DNA of 64,000 nucleotides from Trogon surrucura. Taxonomy: Eukaryota; Chordata; Aves; Trogoniformes; Trogonidae. A program made the translations under genes and the position numbers. Shown piece after piece: positions 38,801-50,800 of the stretch (positions are counted from its first letter, which is position 1; every line of letters starts with the position of its first letter). The notes under the pieces are model-generated. The model worked only from the letters and a program-made list of their open reading frames with translations. It ran no database searches and had not been told where the DNA came from. The stretch is taken from the NCBI GenBank assembly GCA_020746105.1, contig CM036642.1, positions 5,983,501 to 6,047,500 of the forward strand. The letters are read 5' to 3'.

Positions 38801-41800
38801 CTCCAGTGCTGCTACAGCCGTACGTCACGCTATTTTTCTTGGTGTTGGAAATGAAGGTTTTTGAGCAAGTGGAACGTAACGCGCAGGTTTGGCGACACGA
38901 TCTGGCGAAACATAAATTCTGCTGGGCTCACACCTGGCGTGGCATGGCGAGCTGCGGCCGAGCTGGGGATGCTCCTCCTGCTGGGGCTGTGTCTTGGTGG
39001 TGACACTCACCACCAGCAGCCGTCCCCGATGTCCCCGCCCCGGCTCGGGATATGTGATTCTGAGTGCCCGGGGCTCGATCGGAGCGGTGCCCAGCCGCAA
39101 GCAGCTGGCGTCCTTCCTCACTGGGAGCAGCCCGGCGTCCTCCCAGGCTGCCGGTGACTTTCTATTACCGTTTCACGGGACTCCTGAGAGTGTTCAGATT
39201 GCAGCTCAACGAGGCTTCTGGGGGAAATGCCGCCGGATCGCATTTTTCTCCATAGCTAGCGATAATGCACTGTAGTATTAAGTACGCTTAGAGGTAATTA
39301 TCCCTCCCGTGCTCGCTTCGGTTCCACGCTCCCGGCTGGGGGAGGGAGCGCAGCGATGCCGGGCGGTGATGCCGGCAGATTTCCTGCTGGATTTCGGATG
39401 CTCAGGCGCGGAAGCGCCGCAGCAGCTCCTGCGGCACGCCACCCTCTCTGTCGGAGGCTGCTGGCAACGGGTGCGGGGCTGGGCTCAGCCCTGGTCTGGG
39501 TGCAAGTGTCACAGTTCCTGCAGAAGAGGCTGGAGTGCCCTGTGATGCTCCAGAAGGGAGAAGGTTGGTGCTGGGTTCAGTCCGTGACTCCTGTGCTTAG
39601 AGACAAATCTGGTTGACTGTCTCACGTAGAAGGTGCAAAGACGTCCTTCCTTCAAGCACCAGCAGTGCCTGATCCCTGGGAAAATGGGATTTGGGGCCAT
39701 GGGAGCTGCTGCCAGAAGCGCCTCGAGGGTCTGTGGCTTCAGGAGCAATTGAAGATGCAAAATGCCGACGGTGAAGACGCTTTCGGGGCTACTGTGACAT
39801 TTTTGGATGCAGGCATCGTCCAGAGCCAAACGTGCCACGTGCAGACATGGCACCGTTTGTGCAGCATCACCCGCAAGTGTATTTATAAGAGCCTTGGAAA
39901 AATGCTCCGTGCTTAATTCTGGCTGCTCGATGGGGAGAGAGGCTCGCTCGCTCCAACCGTCGGTCGCGGCCAAGCCAACCAGGGAGCTCTCCGGCAAGCG
40001 CGCAGAGCAGGGTCGTTGTCGACGGCGCGTTAGCCGTGCGGCCGGCCCCGGTCTCGGGGTGGTGGGTGCTGGGGGGCACAGCACAGAGCCCCTTTGTCTG
40101 ACAGTAATGTCCTGTGACAGCGCTTGAAATCCGAGTCCGGGCGCGCATTCCTGGAACCGGGAATCTCCCTGCCTCTGAAGCGCAGCGGCCGTTTCCACCT
40201 CGGTAGCAAAAGCTCCCCGAGCCTCAAGGTGAGCGCGGTGAGGTTGGGCTTCGCGGGCAGATTCGCCAAAACCAAGCCAGGAGATGGAAACGCAGCAGAG
40301 CCGTGCGGCCGGCGGCCAATGGTCGGCCTTTAATTTTCCTGTGCAAATACTATTTAAAGCGTGATGAGAAAAGCCCTCTCGCTAAGCTACGGAGAAATCT
40401 TTCTTGTCCTTTAATTCTAGATGAAGGGGATTAGTGTGAACATATTTAACCTCTGACCCGTGGACAAAAGCATTATCAAATTTAGTTGCCGAGTGGCTCC
40501 CCATTTAACCGAACCGGTGCAGTATCTCAGCAATTTTTTTCTTTACTTTCTTTCTTCTCTCCCTTGAAAGCTCTAACATCCATTGTTGTCCCAGAGCGCG
40601 GGGGGACCGGGCAGCCCCGCTACGCTCGCGTTGGAGATGCCCGTCAGAGCCCCGTAAGGGAAGCCGGCGCGCCGTGGTGGCGTGGAGCCCTCGATGGCTC
40701 CAGAGAGTGAGCAAACCCCCAAAAAATCAGAATTTTCTGCAGCCGGGGCCGCTTTCCCCCTGGTTTGGGCACACCGCCCGCAGCTCGGGCGAGCTGGAGG
40801 ATGCTGGGCACTGGGGGGCTTTGTGCCGCAGGGCGGGCGAGGAGGCGGCCGGGGTGCCCCGGTCCGGCAGAGGAATGCTGAGAGGGGCCTCCCGTCCGAG
40901 CCGGTGTCCGTTTACAGTGCATCGCTCATAAACCCGGCGGCGGGGGCGAGGGCAGGGGGACCGGCCCTCCTGGTATGTGATTGATTATCTGGTATTTATG
41001 CCATTGAGGACTTTTCAGCGGCTCGGGGTCAGGGGGTCATCTCATGTGTCTTGCTGCAAATCCGCTTCCTTTTGTACAGTGCGGGCTGGGTGAGCAGACA
41101 CACAAAAACAGCTTTTTCTTTTCCTTGGGAAAAAGGGGAGGGGGGCGGGCTGGTGTCAATGAATTTTTTTTTTCAGCCTTTTCTGAATAGTGTCCTTTTT
41201 AATTCCAAAGAACTTTTAATTAAAAGTAGCAGGAAAGTTCATCTCGACAAGGTTTAACTTACCTTAGCAGTTACTTTTGTCCCCCGGGATTCGCGTCTCC
41301 CCGCTTTACACAAAAAAATAAACCCAAGAAACAGGGGAGAGGCCGCTCTCGGAACCGTTCCACATCTCCCTGGGTTTCCCAAGAGGGCCTTTTCATCTTT
41401 TCTCTTTTTTTTTGGATTGTTTTTTCATGATGGGGGTGCAGGAATAATAAGCGGACGCTGCGAGTCCCGGCTTTGTGCCTCGCGGCAGCCGGTCCCTGTG
41501 CCGGCTCTGCCCGTGCTTCGCCGGCTGGGACCCAAAGGCTGTTTTGCGGCGGTACCGTGGGGGTGCTGGTGATGATGGTGGTCTCCTGTGGTGTGAGATG
41601 GCACAGCCCCATAGGTGAGGGCAGGAGCACCACGCAGGGCAGGACATGGTGCCACTGGCCAGGGACATCATCTGCTGTCCACTAAGAGCCTCCTGGCAGA
41701 GAAAAGCCACAATGTGCTGGGTTGGCAAACGCTCGTGGTGAAGAATCTTTGGCGAAAAGACCCAGGAGTGGCTCTCGGTGGACCAGAAATGCTCGGTGAG

Positions 41801-44800
41801 GGTCTCTTCTCCTCACCAAAGCTCTTTGTTTAAGGGCGGAGCAGTTTCTGACACGTTAGTGTGAGTTTGGCCCGGAAGGCAGTGGGGACAGCACGCTGGG
41901 TTTCTGACAGTCGCAATAGTGCAGGGTGCGGATCTGCAGCTTCCGGGGGAGCGCTGGGGATGGATCCGGGCGTCCCCAGGGTGGAGAGCACGGGGACGGG
42001 CTTGGGGGCAGGCGGCACCAGGAGCTGCTGCTGCGCAGATACACAGGTCCCAAAGAGGTTGCTGCATCTGATCAGGCGGTGTTTGGCTGGCTGGGGAGGA
42101 GGGCAGCTCTTCAGCTGGTGCCTCGAGGGCCTGGAGGAGCTGGACACCAGTTTTGGCCACGGATTGTCGGGATGCACTTTGGATGCGTGGAGTGTGCCCG
42201 TGCTCGCTTGCTCCGGCATCCGTGAGCACTGTGGGGCCGGATGGTGGCAGCCTCCAGCTTCGGCCAGGAGGCTTTAGGGTTTGTAAACACCTTCTAACGA
42301 CTGTTGGGTGTAAGAAAGCAGAGAGAGGCTTGGAAGCGCGGCGCACCATAGGCATGAAGCCTCGGCGGCTCGCATGGCCTTGGGAGCTTGGGAAGCTCTC
42401 GCCTCCCCCAGCTGGGAGGTGGAAATGCAGTAGGATGGGGCTGCCCCCTAAAAACCTCGTCGGGTTTTCGGTTCTAGCTGGCAGGTTTGCGTGATGCCTG
42501 GTTTCTGCAGGAGGAAAACCAGCTCATGCCCCATTGGGGCGGGTTTACACGATGGTTTGGCCAAAGCCAGGGAGGGGTTGCGGGTGGGGGCTGCATCAGC
42601 CGCGTGGAGGAGAAGGGCTGGGGCAGGAGCCACTCGGAGACAGCTCATCCCCAGTGCTGGTGGCAGGGGCGCTCCAGGACCCCCACTGTCCCCTGGGACA
42701 AGCGAGGAGCTGCCTGCCCCGCCTTCGTTTGCCAGCGTGTCTCTCCTGCCCTGGGGATGGAGCGGGTGCCGCAGTCATCCTCTGCAGCCGATGCCCCCCC
42801 GAAGCGCACCCCTGGCTTTTGCGCCCCGTTGGGGCCGGCGGGCTGCCTGGCAGCGCTTCGCCAGTCCAGCTGCCGCCGTGATTGACGCAAAGCCAGTCTA
42901 TAAATAAAGTCTTTCTCTCCTCTCATAAAGACTTTGCGGTTTAGTTTGCTTTCAAGGTCAAGATCAGACCTTTCTAAATAAACACATATCAAAGGATCAT
43001 TAGCGGAGCAGCACTGTTAAATTGAGATATTAACTTCTGTCAGCCGCGCGTTTCCTTTTTGTTCTGTAACTCGCGACTGCGGCGGGTTTTTATTATTTTG
43101 GCCCTAGGCGGTAGCATCTGGCTTCTGTAGAGACTGTAAAAATTAAAAAGCAACACAAATCATTGCGAGAGAAAAGCAGTAAATTCAATGATAAGAATTT
43201 AAAATTAAAATGTTTCGGCACTTTTATATTCCGCGAAACATGAAACGAATGAGTTGTGTGCCTGTTGCCATAAAGCCGCCGCTGCTAATAGTTGCCGGGC
43301 TCCTTCCCTCCCCGCGCGCTCTCCCTCATAATCGTTCTTGCCTGAGCAGTCGCAGAAGAGCGCGGCGAGGCGACGTGGGGATGGGGATGCGGGGCAGCGG
43401 GGAGAGGGGCGAGGTGCCGCCGGTGGCACCGGGGGAGCAGAGGGCCCCCCGAGAGGGAGGCGAGCAGGGGATGCTCTCGTCCCACCGCGCTCAAAGGGAG
43501 ATGGAGAGGTCGAGTAAGGAGGGTGTGACTAACGCGCTGGGTCACTGGGATCCGGGACCGTATTGTCCCCCAGGTCCAGATGGCCCCCGGAATAAATCAC
43601 CCCTGGCGGGTGCGAGCTGCCCGTGCCAGAGCTGCGGCTCTGAGCATCCTCCATGCACGCCGCACCCCGGGCGATGGGAGCCGCGGGGTTGTGCAGGGTG
43701 GACAGTGGCGCTGCGGGAGCCGAAAGGGAGGTGTTGGGGTTTGGGAGGGTTTTCGTCCCCCATGCTCTCAGGGTCAGTGTTGCACATCGGGGGTTTTCCA
43801 GGCATTGGCAGTGCCAGGGAAGGGCATGCCCTGCTCTCCTGTTGCGGCCGCCCGGGCCACATCCAGCCACCCCTGGAGGAAAACCGGGAGCAGAAGAGCA
43901 GGCGACATCGGCTGCTTTTTAAGAATTAATTTCCCGTAGTCAGTTAAAGTCGGGGAAGAAAACTGCGCTATCTCTGAGTAAATAATAATAATCAAACGAA
44001 TGCCCCCTTGGGAGAAGTTGCCTTCCATAAAGATGTTAATTAGCGTGGAAGCCGAGCTGTGGAGTCCGGAGGCAGCCTTTGAAACCGGCATGATTTGGTG
44101 ATTCTGGCACTAAACACGCTCATCCCGCGTGTTGATCGTCCGGGGGTTTCCCCTCTTCTCTCTCTACTTAAGCGTCAAGGTCGTAGGGCCTGTTGGGCTC
44201 CAGCCACATGGCCACAGGGTGAGGGGTGCCACCGTCACCCCTTAATAGCACCTTTGTTCTGGGTCGTGAGGGGCTGGCTCCGCCATCCTGGCGCGACGCC
44301 CTTAAACCCACGTGCGCGGGTGTCGCGTATCCAACAGCAGCGCGCGGGGAAGGGCTCCCTCCTGCCACCCCGCAGGTTGGCTTCGGTGCTGCCACCAAAA
44401 CCACCGCTTTTGGTTTCGTAATAATCCTGAAAACAGGCACTGAAACTGGGTTAATCTTCTTACCCCGAGCGGCACGCATCCGCCAGGGTGATACGCAGTC
44501 TCGGTGCCGCGGGTCGTTGTCGCCGGGACCATGTTGGTGCCCGCTGCTCCTGCCTGTCCTTCATCACCCATCCTTCATCACCATCACCCCGCTCTGGGGT
44601 CCTCAGTCCCCTCCTGACACACGCTGGCCTCGCCGGGCAGCAGGGGGACCGGCCCGCGGTGAAGCCAGTGGTGATGCGTGGCAGCAGCAATGGGGTCCTG
44701 CATGGGGCTGGGATTCGGGGCCGGGAGGAGGGTTACCTGTGGCTCTCTGACTGCGACCACTGGTGGTTTCCTCCTCCCCTAACGCTGCTGTTCGTGCTCC

Positions 44801-47800
44801 CCGCCAGCCTCCCCTGCAGCATCGCCCGGGAGGTGGAGGCTGCTGGGGGATCTTTGACACGCTGACAGGAAAACGTCAGACGGCCCTGAAATCTCATCTC
44901 GGGAGAGAGGCAACAGCCGCGGGGCTGCTGCTTCGTGTGGCCAGAATGTTACGGAGCGGTCGGCTTTGTTCCCAGCCAGAGCGGCGGCAGTTTCAGCGCG
45001 CTGCTTTGGCACGTGCCTCCGTAAAGAGATGACGTTCAGTGCGGTGGTGGAAGGAGGAGTGAGTCTTGTTGAGGACCCTAAATTTGCAGGGTGCGAGTCG
45101 AAGGCTGGGGGTTTTACGGTGGGCGCGAGAGGCAGCGATGGGCTCTGTCAGCGTCATTTGATGCCGTGCACCCCAGACCCTGTGATTGTGGCTCTCTGAT
45201 GATGTCTGTTGCTGCAGTGGATGGACAGATCTGCCTGGTTTCTTGCGTCTCTGAGGAAAGGCAGGAGAAGGTGGCAGCGTTAAGAGGAGGGCTCGGGGAG
45301 CAGCAGTTTGGTTTGCACATTTCGACTTGGGCTCCGTGTGCCCAGCGACCGCCAGAGCCGCGCTGCCACAGCTGGAGCTCACCCTCTCCATCACGGAGGC
45401 ACCGGTCCCCTTCGGTCACCCGTCCCCTGCTGCTGGAGCGTCCTCCGTACGCCGGCCCGCGTCGGGGGTCTGGGCTTGGCAGTGCTGCCACGGGGTCTGG
45501 GGGGCTGGCGGGAGCGCGTGTGCGCGGGGGGGGGAAAACTTGAAGTCAAATGTCTGAAAGTCAGATCCCTTTTTAGTATGAATTTGCTGTATCTCATTCT
45601 GAGCACTAATTCCAATTTAATTGCAAGTGGCCTGAAGCCTCTTCAATAGGAGTAACAAATGGTTTGATTTTGTAAACTTCATCAGACTGCATTTTAAATG
45701 CGACACACTAGCCCGGCTCGAATGCCAATGAAGCACTGAAGTAGCTCTCTGTTTACTAATTATCCGTTTTTACTTCAAGCCACGCTGGCTGGCTTGTCTG
45801 ATTAAATCGGATTTGTGGGATAGAGAACAGCTAGCAGAGTTTTCTCTATAGTAAACGAGATTGAAACTATGGGCCGCCTGGCTGCACACTGTAAATTATA
45901 TTTCCTTTTAAAGGGGACGTGTCGCCTTTCTCCCGCCGGCGCACCTCCCGCATCCTAAACTTGACCAGATCCCGCCCGGTGCCGGGGCAGACCCACCCTG
46001 CCTCCCGCGCCCCGCCGGCTTCTGTGGGAATCCCTCCTCTGGCCGAGGCAGCGGGCGGGATCCGCGCTCGACGCCACGGTGCCTGCGCATCCCTCGCCAC
46101 CGCGGTGCCTGACAACCCCTCGCCGCCGCCTGGGCGGGGACACAAAGCCCGACCCTCGCGCATCGCGTCTTGCTCCTCTTTCGGTCTCTGGCCGTCGTGC
46201 TCGTTTGGGATTGCGCAGCCGCAGGGCTGGGACGTGCAGCTCCCTCGCGCCAGGGAAGGTGGGCGAAGGCGGCCGCCCGATGCGGCGCAGCGGGGCCGTG
46301 CCGAAACTGCCCCGGCTGCAGAGGCTTTAATCCGGCGAGCTTGACCTCCGCTGCTCCCTCCCTCCGTATCTGACTTTGTGCCCGGGGGCTTTTTATATTT
46401 TAATTTGCTTTTGAACGTCCTGCAAAATTAATGGCGCGCTCGGGGCCATTGTGCGGCGTACAGTAGAGGGAAGGGCCGGCGGCGCCCACCGAGAGCCGCC
46501 GCGTTTCCCGGGGAATGAATTGCTCGCCCGCCTTCACCCCTTTTAATTGTTGACAGTAAAAAGCGTTTAAATGCCGCTTAATTTGTAATCATCTTCCCGC
46601 AAAAAGGGAAGAAACCATTAAAACGTCAGGGAAATGAATAAATCCGTCTCTCGCTGGTTTGGGGCGGCGGTGGTTCTTTATCGGGGGCGATTTTTCTTGC
46701 GATGGCTGAGAGCTGGCTCGGGGCTGCTCTAGCCGGGAGCCCAGGGACACGCTCGGGGTGGGAGAACGGGGATGTGGCGGGAGCCCGTTGTGGCTTGCCT
46801 CCTGCAGAGGAGCCACATTGCGGACCCAGGGGCTGCAAACGAGGGAGCCTGACCCTGGTCTTCCGCGTCCCGCCGCCGGGCGCTGGGCTCGATGCCGGGA
46901 CGCAGGGCCGTCCCCTCCATCCTCTGCCTCCGTGCCAGGCTGGTGGCATCAGCCTCCGCTCCCGCCGATGCTCTCGGAGGGCGGCTCGTGCCGGCTGCCT
47001 CCGCAAGCCGTGCCAGCGCACATCAACCTCTCCGTTCGGAGCGTGTGTTTACGTACTAATGTGTTACCTAAAAACAATTCTTGAAAAATCAGGAGGTGCC
47101 GTTTGCGGGCCCTGGCGGGCAGCACCATTGGGACATGCCCAGCTCCAGGCGGGTGCGTCCCCCGGGCAAGCGCGAGGCAGCTCGTCCCCATCGCTGCGGC
47201 TGCCGGACTCAGCCCGTTTTTTTTTTCGAGCGGGGGCCAATTAGTTTCACAAATGAGGGCCCTACGGTGCCAGGGAGGATTTGTTACGGCCCCGCGCGCC
47301 GGCCCAGCGGCATTGTCCTGCCCTCCGCCCCCACGGGAGCCCATTGTCCCCGGCCCCAGCGGGGGCTGCTGGCGGCAGATTTATCGGGGCCGGCGTCCCG
47401 CCGGCCGGGGCCTCCGCTCCGCAGCTGGCCGCGGCGCTGGGGGCTCAGCCCCGGGGACCTTTGACCCGTCCTGCTGTCACCGCCAGGGCCGCGGGGCCGC
47501 ATACCTCTCGGGATTTTCTTCGCACGGCCCGTTCGGGGCTGCCTGCCTTTTTTTTTTTTTTTTTTTTTTTTTTGTCTTGGGAGCGCTTTGTCCGCAGCTG
47601 CGTGGGGGGCGAGCGAGCCCGCGCCCCTCCCTAGGGATAAATCCCTGTGGAGGGAGAAAGGCAGCTCCTGTGCGGGGCTGCTTCTCTCGCAGCTTTTATT
47701 TCCATTTCAGTAGGGGGTTTGCAGATTTTGGAACGCTGCTGGGCAGCTCACGGCGTGCCTCGACGAGGCTGGGGCTGACCATCCCTGCTGGCAGCTCCTG

Positions 47801-50800
47801 GAGACGTGGGCTGGAGGTGGCCGTGGTGTGCCGCTGTGCCAGGCCAGGTGACGGCGCGATGCCGAGATGCTCTCTGGGCTGCCCATCGCCTGGCTGGTTC
47901 CCAGGCCAGAGGCAGGTGCTGCCCACACCCTGTGTCCTTACCCGCCGCCACGGCAGGTGCCCGCCAGTGCCCTGCCCGGTGGCCTGGTGGTCCCCACGGG
48001 CTCCCCCCGGCAACTCCGCCTCGCTGTTCCCCGGGGTGGGTTTCAGCAGCGCGGCGAGCGGTGCCCCCCGCACCTGCTGTTCCTAAAGGCAGCGCGGGCC
48101 CATTGGTTACCTCGAACATCTTGCTGCTGCTAATGAATTGCTAATACAATTTTCTAGATAATTTTGTTTCCATAGTCCTCACGTTTTAATGTCTCTGAAA
48201 AGCTAGCATTTATTTGCTTAATCTCCCCGCGTAATACAATTTGCACTGACTCATAGGTTCTGAACAATCAGCTATGCATAAACGAAAACAAATTGTTTAA
48301 TAACACAGAGGTCTGATACTTTTATTGACGGTGCGTAAGTGTCTGGGGTCGGGGGGTTTTCCCGCCTTCGCTGGCGTGCGACGCGGCCGGTTTTGTTCCC
48401 CTGGCTGGTGGGACGGAGCCCGTATCTGCATTAGGGCTCAGGGCTCCTCATCCTCTTGCACCTGACGCCCTGCTCCCCAGAGGGGCTTTGCAGGGCATTT
48501 CTTGGAGCTCCCCTGGAGCATTCTGAGCTCGTCGGCTCCGCAGCTGCGTGGGGACAGGCCGATTGTCCAGCAGGTGCCTCGCGTTGGGGCATCAAGGGCT
48601 GGGCTCTCCACCTGCCTCTGACCCAATAAAAGCCCCCACCCTCCTCCTACATGCTCTCTGCAGCGCCCGTGGTAAGGTTGGGGTGGCCAGGGTCCCACCT
48701 CCAGGACCCGAACGACCCTCAGAGCCCCACAGCTCTGTGGGTCCCACCGCCGCTGGAGCATCCCTGCCGGCGGGTGGGGTGGTGGGACGGCGGGATGGGG
48801 TTTCGCCAGACAGCAAGGGGTGCCTGACCCGTGTCTCTCCCCCTCGCACAGGTACGGACATGGCGGTGTTCTGCCTGCTCTGCGGGAAGCGGTTCCAGAC
48901 GCAGAGCGCCCTGCAGCAGCACATGGAGGTGCACGCCGGGGTGCGCAGCTACATCTGCAGCGAGTGCAACCGCACCTTCCCCAGCCACACCGCGCTCAAG
49001 AGGCACCTGCGCTCACACACAGGTACGGCGCGGCCGGGCGGCCTTCCTCCCCCACTGCACAAAGGGAAAAAAGGGGAAGAGAAGGGTGAAGTTGTCTGAA
49101 AAGCTTTGTGATTGTTTGAAAAATGAAACGGGGCGGGGGAAGAAAAAGCCGTGTGTGATAAGTTGATCCGGTGTAAGGTGACATGTGACCTTCTTGGGGG
49201 GTGTGCGATCATACCCGCTTCATCAGCTTACGGGCGGTAGATGCACATAATCAGCCGGTGCTCGCCCCTAATGGGATTAGGGCGACCTGCGCTACGTGTA
49301 GCCGGTGCTCCAGCGCCACGGCGGGGCTCGGCCCCGGGAAAGCATGGCTCCCACTGCCTCGGCAGGTCCCGGGTGGCAGCGGGAGCACCGACCAGGTGGC
49401 AAGCACCGTCACAGCTCTCCCTGGGGACGGCGTTCAAGTTGGGGGCTCATGCTTGCTCCTCGGGAGCGCCGGCGGGGAGGGAGGCACGTGCCGAGCGCAG
49501 GGAGCCCGTCCCCTGTCTCCTGGTGGCAGCGTGCAGACGTGCGGCCTCGGCAGGGGACAAGGCATCGCAGGGGAGTGGCCCTGGCCGGCAGCTCCTGGAC
49601 CCACACGTGTGCCCGGGCTCGGCGTCCCGACGTGGGAAACGGGGATGGCGCGCTGGTGATAAGCACGTTAATGCCGAGCGCCGGAGCTATTTATAGCCGG
49701 TAATCCGGTGACCTGGGCTGCGGGTCGGGCCGTGCGTGTCCCACCCCAACCTCTGCTGCTTTAGCAGATCCCAACCGTAAGAAACGCCGGGATCATCGGT
49801 GCTCCGGGGCGGTTAATCGCGCCACACGGTTTCAGCCTGCGCAAAAGTGGGATGCTCCTGCTCCTCCTGAGGCCTCAGCTCCCCCTCGTGCACCTCCTAA
49901 AAACCAAGCACGAGGAAGTGCTGTAAAATTGCTGTTTTCGGCCATAGCGTCGAAAACCAGGGCTGTGATTTGGTGTGGGGAGGTGAAACGCAGCTGCCGT
50001 CAGGCGCTGCCAGCCTTCCCTTTGGAGGGGGGGGTCCAAAACTGGTCCTGAGCATCCCACTCCTCCTCCCTGGCCAGCAGCTGCAGCGGAGGGGGAGAGA
50101 GTAAAATATCATTTTAAAGAGGAAGCGAAAGCACAGGCATGTGAGTATATAACGAGAAGGACAATTTATGCCCAGGCACGAGTGCAGTTTGACACGGGGA
50201 TAATGAAAAAACGTAGGTCATTGTGGATGACTTAAGCCTTCACAGCTGAAGAAAATGTATGAAATGCGGGGAACATTACACGCTTGGCAGCTCCGCACAT
50301 CTGCGGCAGGACAAGTGAAATACAGTTCGCCATTCTTTACCATAAACTGTGCTTGTAGGATATGCGGCACAGAGAAATTGTAATTACAGTGACAAGACAA
50401 ATCAGTAATATTTAAATATTCATGAACAAAGTCTTGGACGATCAATCTATCTTTATTGTCCTTGCCTTCGCGGCTGTAATAAATAAGTAGCTGGAGCCCT
50501 CACCTTTCCTTCAAATCGCTCTGCCTTTGGTGCCGAACTGGAGTTCATTTATCAGCCGCCCGGTCTGGAGCCCGGGAGACACCTAGGACCGGGTCCGGGC
50601 TGGCAATGCCAGAGGGAGAGCCCCGGGATGGATGGCAGGAGGGTCGCAGCATCCTCTGGTCGGGGGGCCCAAGCTGGGGTCACGGGGACCAGTGTGCCGG
50701 GATGGTGGGGATGCTCCATCCCCCGGCGCGGCAGCCGGGGTAAAGCGGGGCCGTGAGCCGGTGTTGGCGTGGCGCGGTCTCTGACACACGTGTGCTTGCA

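Larger units (their letters stand above)
35548..48851 (+). other. ZBTB16: ZBTB16 intron 4 (13.3 kb)
   Basis: No other gene is recognised here. AT-rich islands lie at 38090-38345, 40320-40495, 42880-43275, 45560-45900, 46370-46640 and 48130-48330. GC-rich CpG patches lie near 45990-46270 and 47100-47460. A T26 tract is at 47548-47573 and a short tandem of GTATTTGTTTCG near 35815-35838. The open frames are shadows of GC-rich composition. Confidence 0.85.

Noticed and set aside
44630..44660. CTCF-like GCAGCAGGGGGACC
   Set aside because: Only the AGGGGG core fits; CG-rich DNA yields many such partial matches.
47103..48086. 327-codon open frame in intron 4
   Set aside because: It includes a poly-Phe run from the T26 homopolymer and has no family similarity or splice support.
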